Below, in pieces: positions 5,451 through 6,488 of a DNA stretch of 6,488 bases. A program made the position numbers and the translations under genes. This DNA is from Hydrogenophaga sp. (GTDB taxonomy: Bacteria; Pseudomonadota; Gammaproteobacteria; Burkholderiales; Burkholderiaceae), in NCBI GenBank assembly GCA_025458545.1, contig JALOSH010000280.1, positions 1 to 6,488 of the forward strand. The letters run 5' to 3'. The notes beneath the pieces are model-generated. The model was not told the origin of the DNA. It searched no databases and saw nothing but the letters and a program-made list of their open reading frames with translations. Numbering within the stretch: the first letter of the stretch is position 1; every line of letters starts with the position of its first letter.

Positions 5451-5511
5451 ATGGCCGCGTGGCTGCCCAGTGCAGCACCGGTTTTTCCCCTGTGACAGAG
5501 CTGTTTCCTTG

Positions 5512-6488
5512 ATGAACCACATCCGCAATTTTTCCATCATCGCGCACATCGACCACGGCAAGTCCACGCTGGCCGACCGCATCATTTCCCGCTGTGGCGG
5601 ACTCTCGGATCGCGAGATGAGCGAGCAGGTGCTCGATTCGATGGACATTGAGAAAGAGCGCGGCATCACCATCAAGGCGCAAACCGCTGCGCTGCAGTAC
5701 AAGGCGCGCGATGGGCAGGTCTACAACCTCAACCTGATCGACACGCCCGGGCATGTGGACTTCTCTTATGAAGTGAGCCGTTCGCTGAGCGCCTGCGAGG
5801 GCGCACTGCTGGTGGTGGACGCCAGCCAGGGCGTCGAGGCGCAGACGGTGGCCAACTGCTACACCGCGCTCGACCTGGGCGTGGAGGTGGTGCCGGTGCT
5901 CAACAAGATGGACCTGCCCAACGCCGATCCGGACAATGCCAAGGCGGAGATCGAAGACGTGATCGGCATCGACGCGACCGACGCGATTCCCTGTTCGGCC
6001 AAAACCGGCATGGGCGTGGAAGACATTCTGGAGGCGGTGGTTGCGCGCATCCCGGCGCCCAAGGGCATGGCCGAAGCGCCCTTGCGCGCGATGATCGTGG
6101 ACAGTTGGTACGACGCCTATGTGGGCGTGGTGATGCTGGTGCGGGTGGTCGACGGCCGCTTGCTCAAGGGCGAGCGCTTCAAGATGATGGCGACCAACAC
6201 GGTGTACAACGCCGACGGTCTGGGCGTGTTCACACCGGCCAACGAACCGCGCGAATCGCTCAATGCGGGCGAGGTGGGTTACATCATTGCAGGCATCAAA
6301 GAACTGCAGGCCGCCAAGGTGGGCGACACCATCACGCTGGAGAAAAAGCTGCCCAACAACCTGGGCCCAGCCGAGCAGGCGCTGCCCGGTTTCAAGGAAG
6401 TGCAGCCACAGGTGTTCGCCGGCCTGTACCCGACCGAGGCCAGCGAGTACGACGCGCTGCGCGACGCGCTGGAGAAGCTCAAGCTCAA
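5512..6488 (+). CDS. lepA: elongation factor 4 (LepA), translational GTPase, N-terminal part
   Basis: The first 325 codons of LepA/EF-4, a ribosome-associated GTPase of about 600 residues implicated in translation initiation, 30S assembly and back-translocation; the gene runs off the window. The GTPase motifs are all present: G1 AHIDHGKST (residues 11-19), G2 with GITIKAQ (51-57), G3 DTPGHVDF (77-84), G4 NKMD (131-134) and G5 SAK (162-164). Residues from about 185 form the EF-Tu-like beta-barrel domain II ([20 protein letters not shown]), and [17 protein letters not shown] begins the EF-G-like third domain. The ATG at 5512 gives the standard family start [12 protein letters not shown]; the Shine-Dalgarno is weak (CAGAG near 5495). 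The frame is open and intact to base 6488. The gene starts 61 bases after a strong terminator, so it must have a promoter close by that I could not recognise, or depend on read-through. In related genomes lepB and rnc usually follow. Confidence 0.97.
   Translation, partial: MNHIRNFSIIAHIDHGKSTLADRIISRCGGLSDREMSEQVLDSMDIEKERGITIKAQTAALQYKARDGQVYNLNLIDTPGHVDFSYEVSRSLSACEGALLVVDASQGVEAQTVANCYTALDLGVEVVPVLNKMDLPNADPDNAKAEIEDVIGIDATDAIPCSAKTGMGVEDILEAVVARIPAPKGMAEAPLRAMIVDSWYDAYVGVVMLVRVVDGRLLKGERFKMMATNTVYNADGLGVFTPANEPRESLNAGEVGYIIAGIKELQAAKVGDTITLEKKLPNNLGPAEQALPGFKEVQPQVFAGLYPTEASEYDALRDALEKLKL

Overview
The window reads as an ordinary chromosomal segment of a GC-rich betaproteobacterium of the order Burkholderiales, probably in or near the Comamonadaceae. 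The gene order (fabF, a small membrane-protein gene, rpoE, rseA, rseB, mucD/degP, lepA), the strong G/C third-position bias and the protein sequences (for example LepA beginning [18 protein letters not shown] and RpoE ending KRW) support this. The placement comes from remembered family patterns, not from a search. All genes lie on the plus strand.

Layout: (1) 1-367, the 3' end of fabF (fatty acid chain elongation). (2) 414-881, a small protein with two membrane segments, tentatively YgfX-like; a long hairpin covers its first codons. (3) 969-3423, the envelope-stress module: extracytoplasmic sigma factor RpoE, its membrane-bound anti-sigma factor RseA and the periplasmic regulator RseB. (4) 3503-4989, a Do-family periplasmic serine protease (MucD/DegP/DegQ type). 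As given it is split by a single-base frameshift: the signal peptide is in one frame, and the catalytic domain with two PDZ domains is in another. (5) 4990-5511, about 520 bases with no convincing protein gene, bounded by two intrinsic terminators. Promoter-like elements and several hairpins between them suggest a small non-coding RNA. (6) 5512 to the end, the 5' part of lepA (elongation factor 4).

Functional reading: RpoE is held at the inner membrane by RseA. RseB binds the periplasmic part of RseA and protects it until envelope damage is sensed. The MucD-type protease, typically part of the same regulon and operon, degrades misfolded envelope proteins and damps the response. fabF upstream and lepA downstream are housekeeping neighbours commonly found beside this module in Burkholderiales.

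I found no mobile element, CRISPR array, tRNA or rRNA, and no clearly new multi-gene system. The points most worth a second look are the mucD frameshift, the terminator-bounded stretch before lepA, and two hairpins lying over translation starts (the small membrane protein and rseB).
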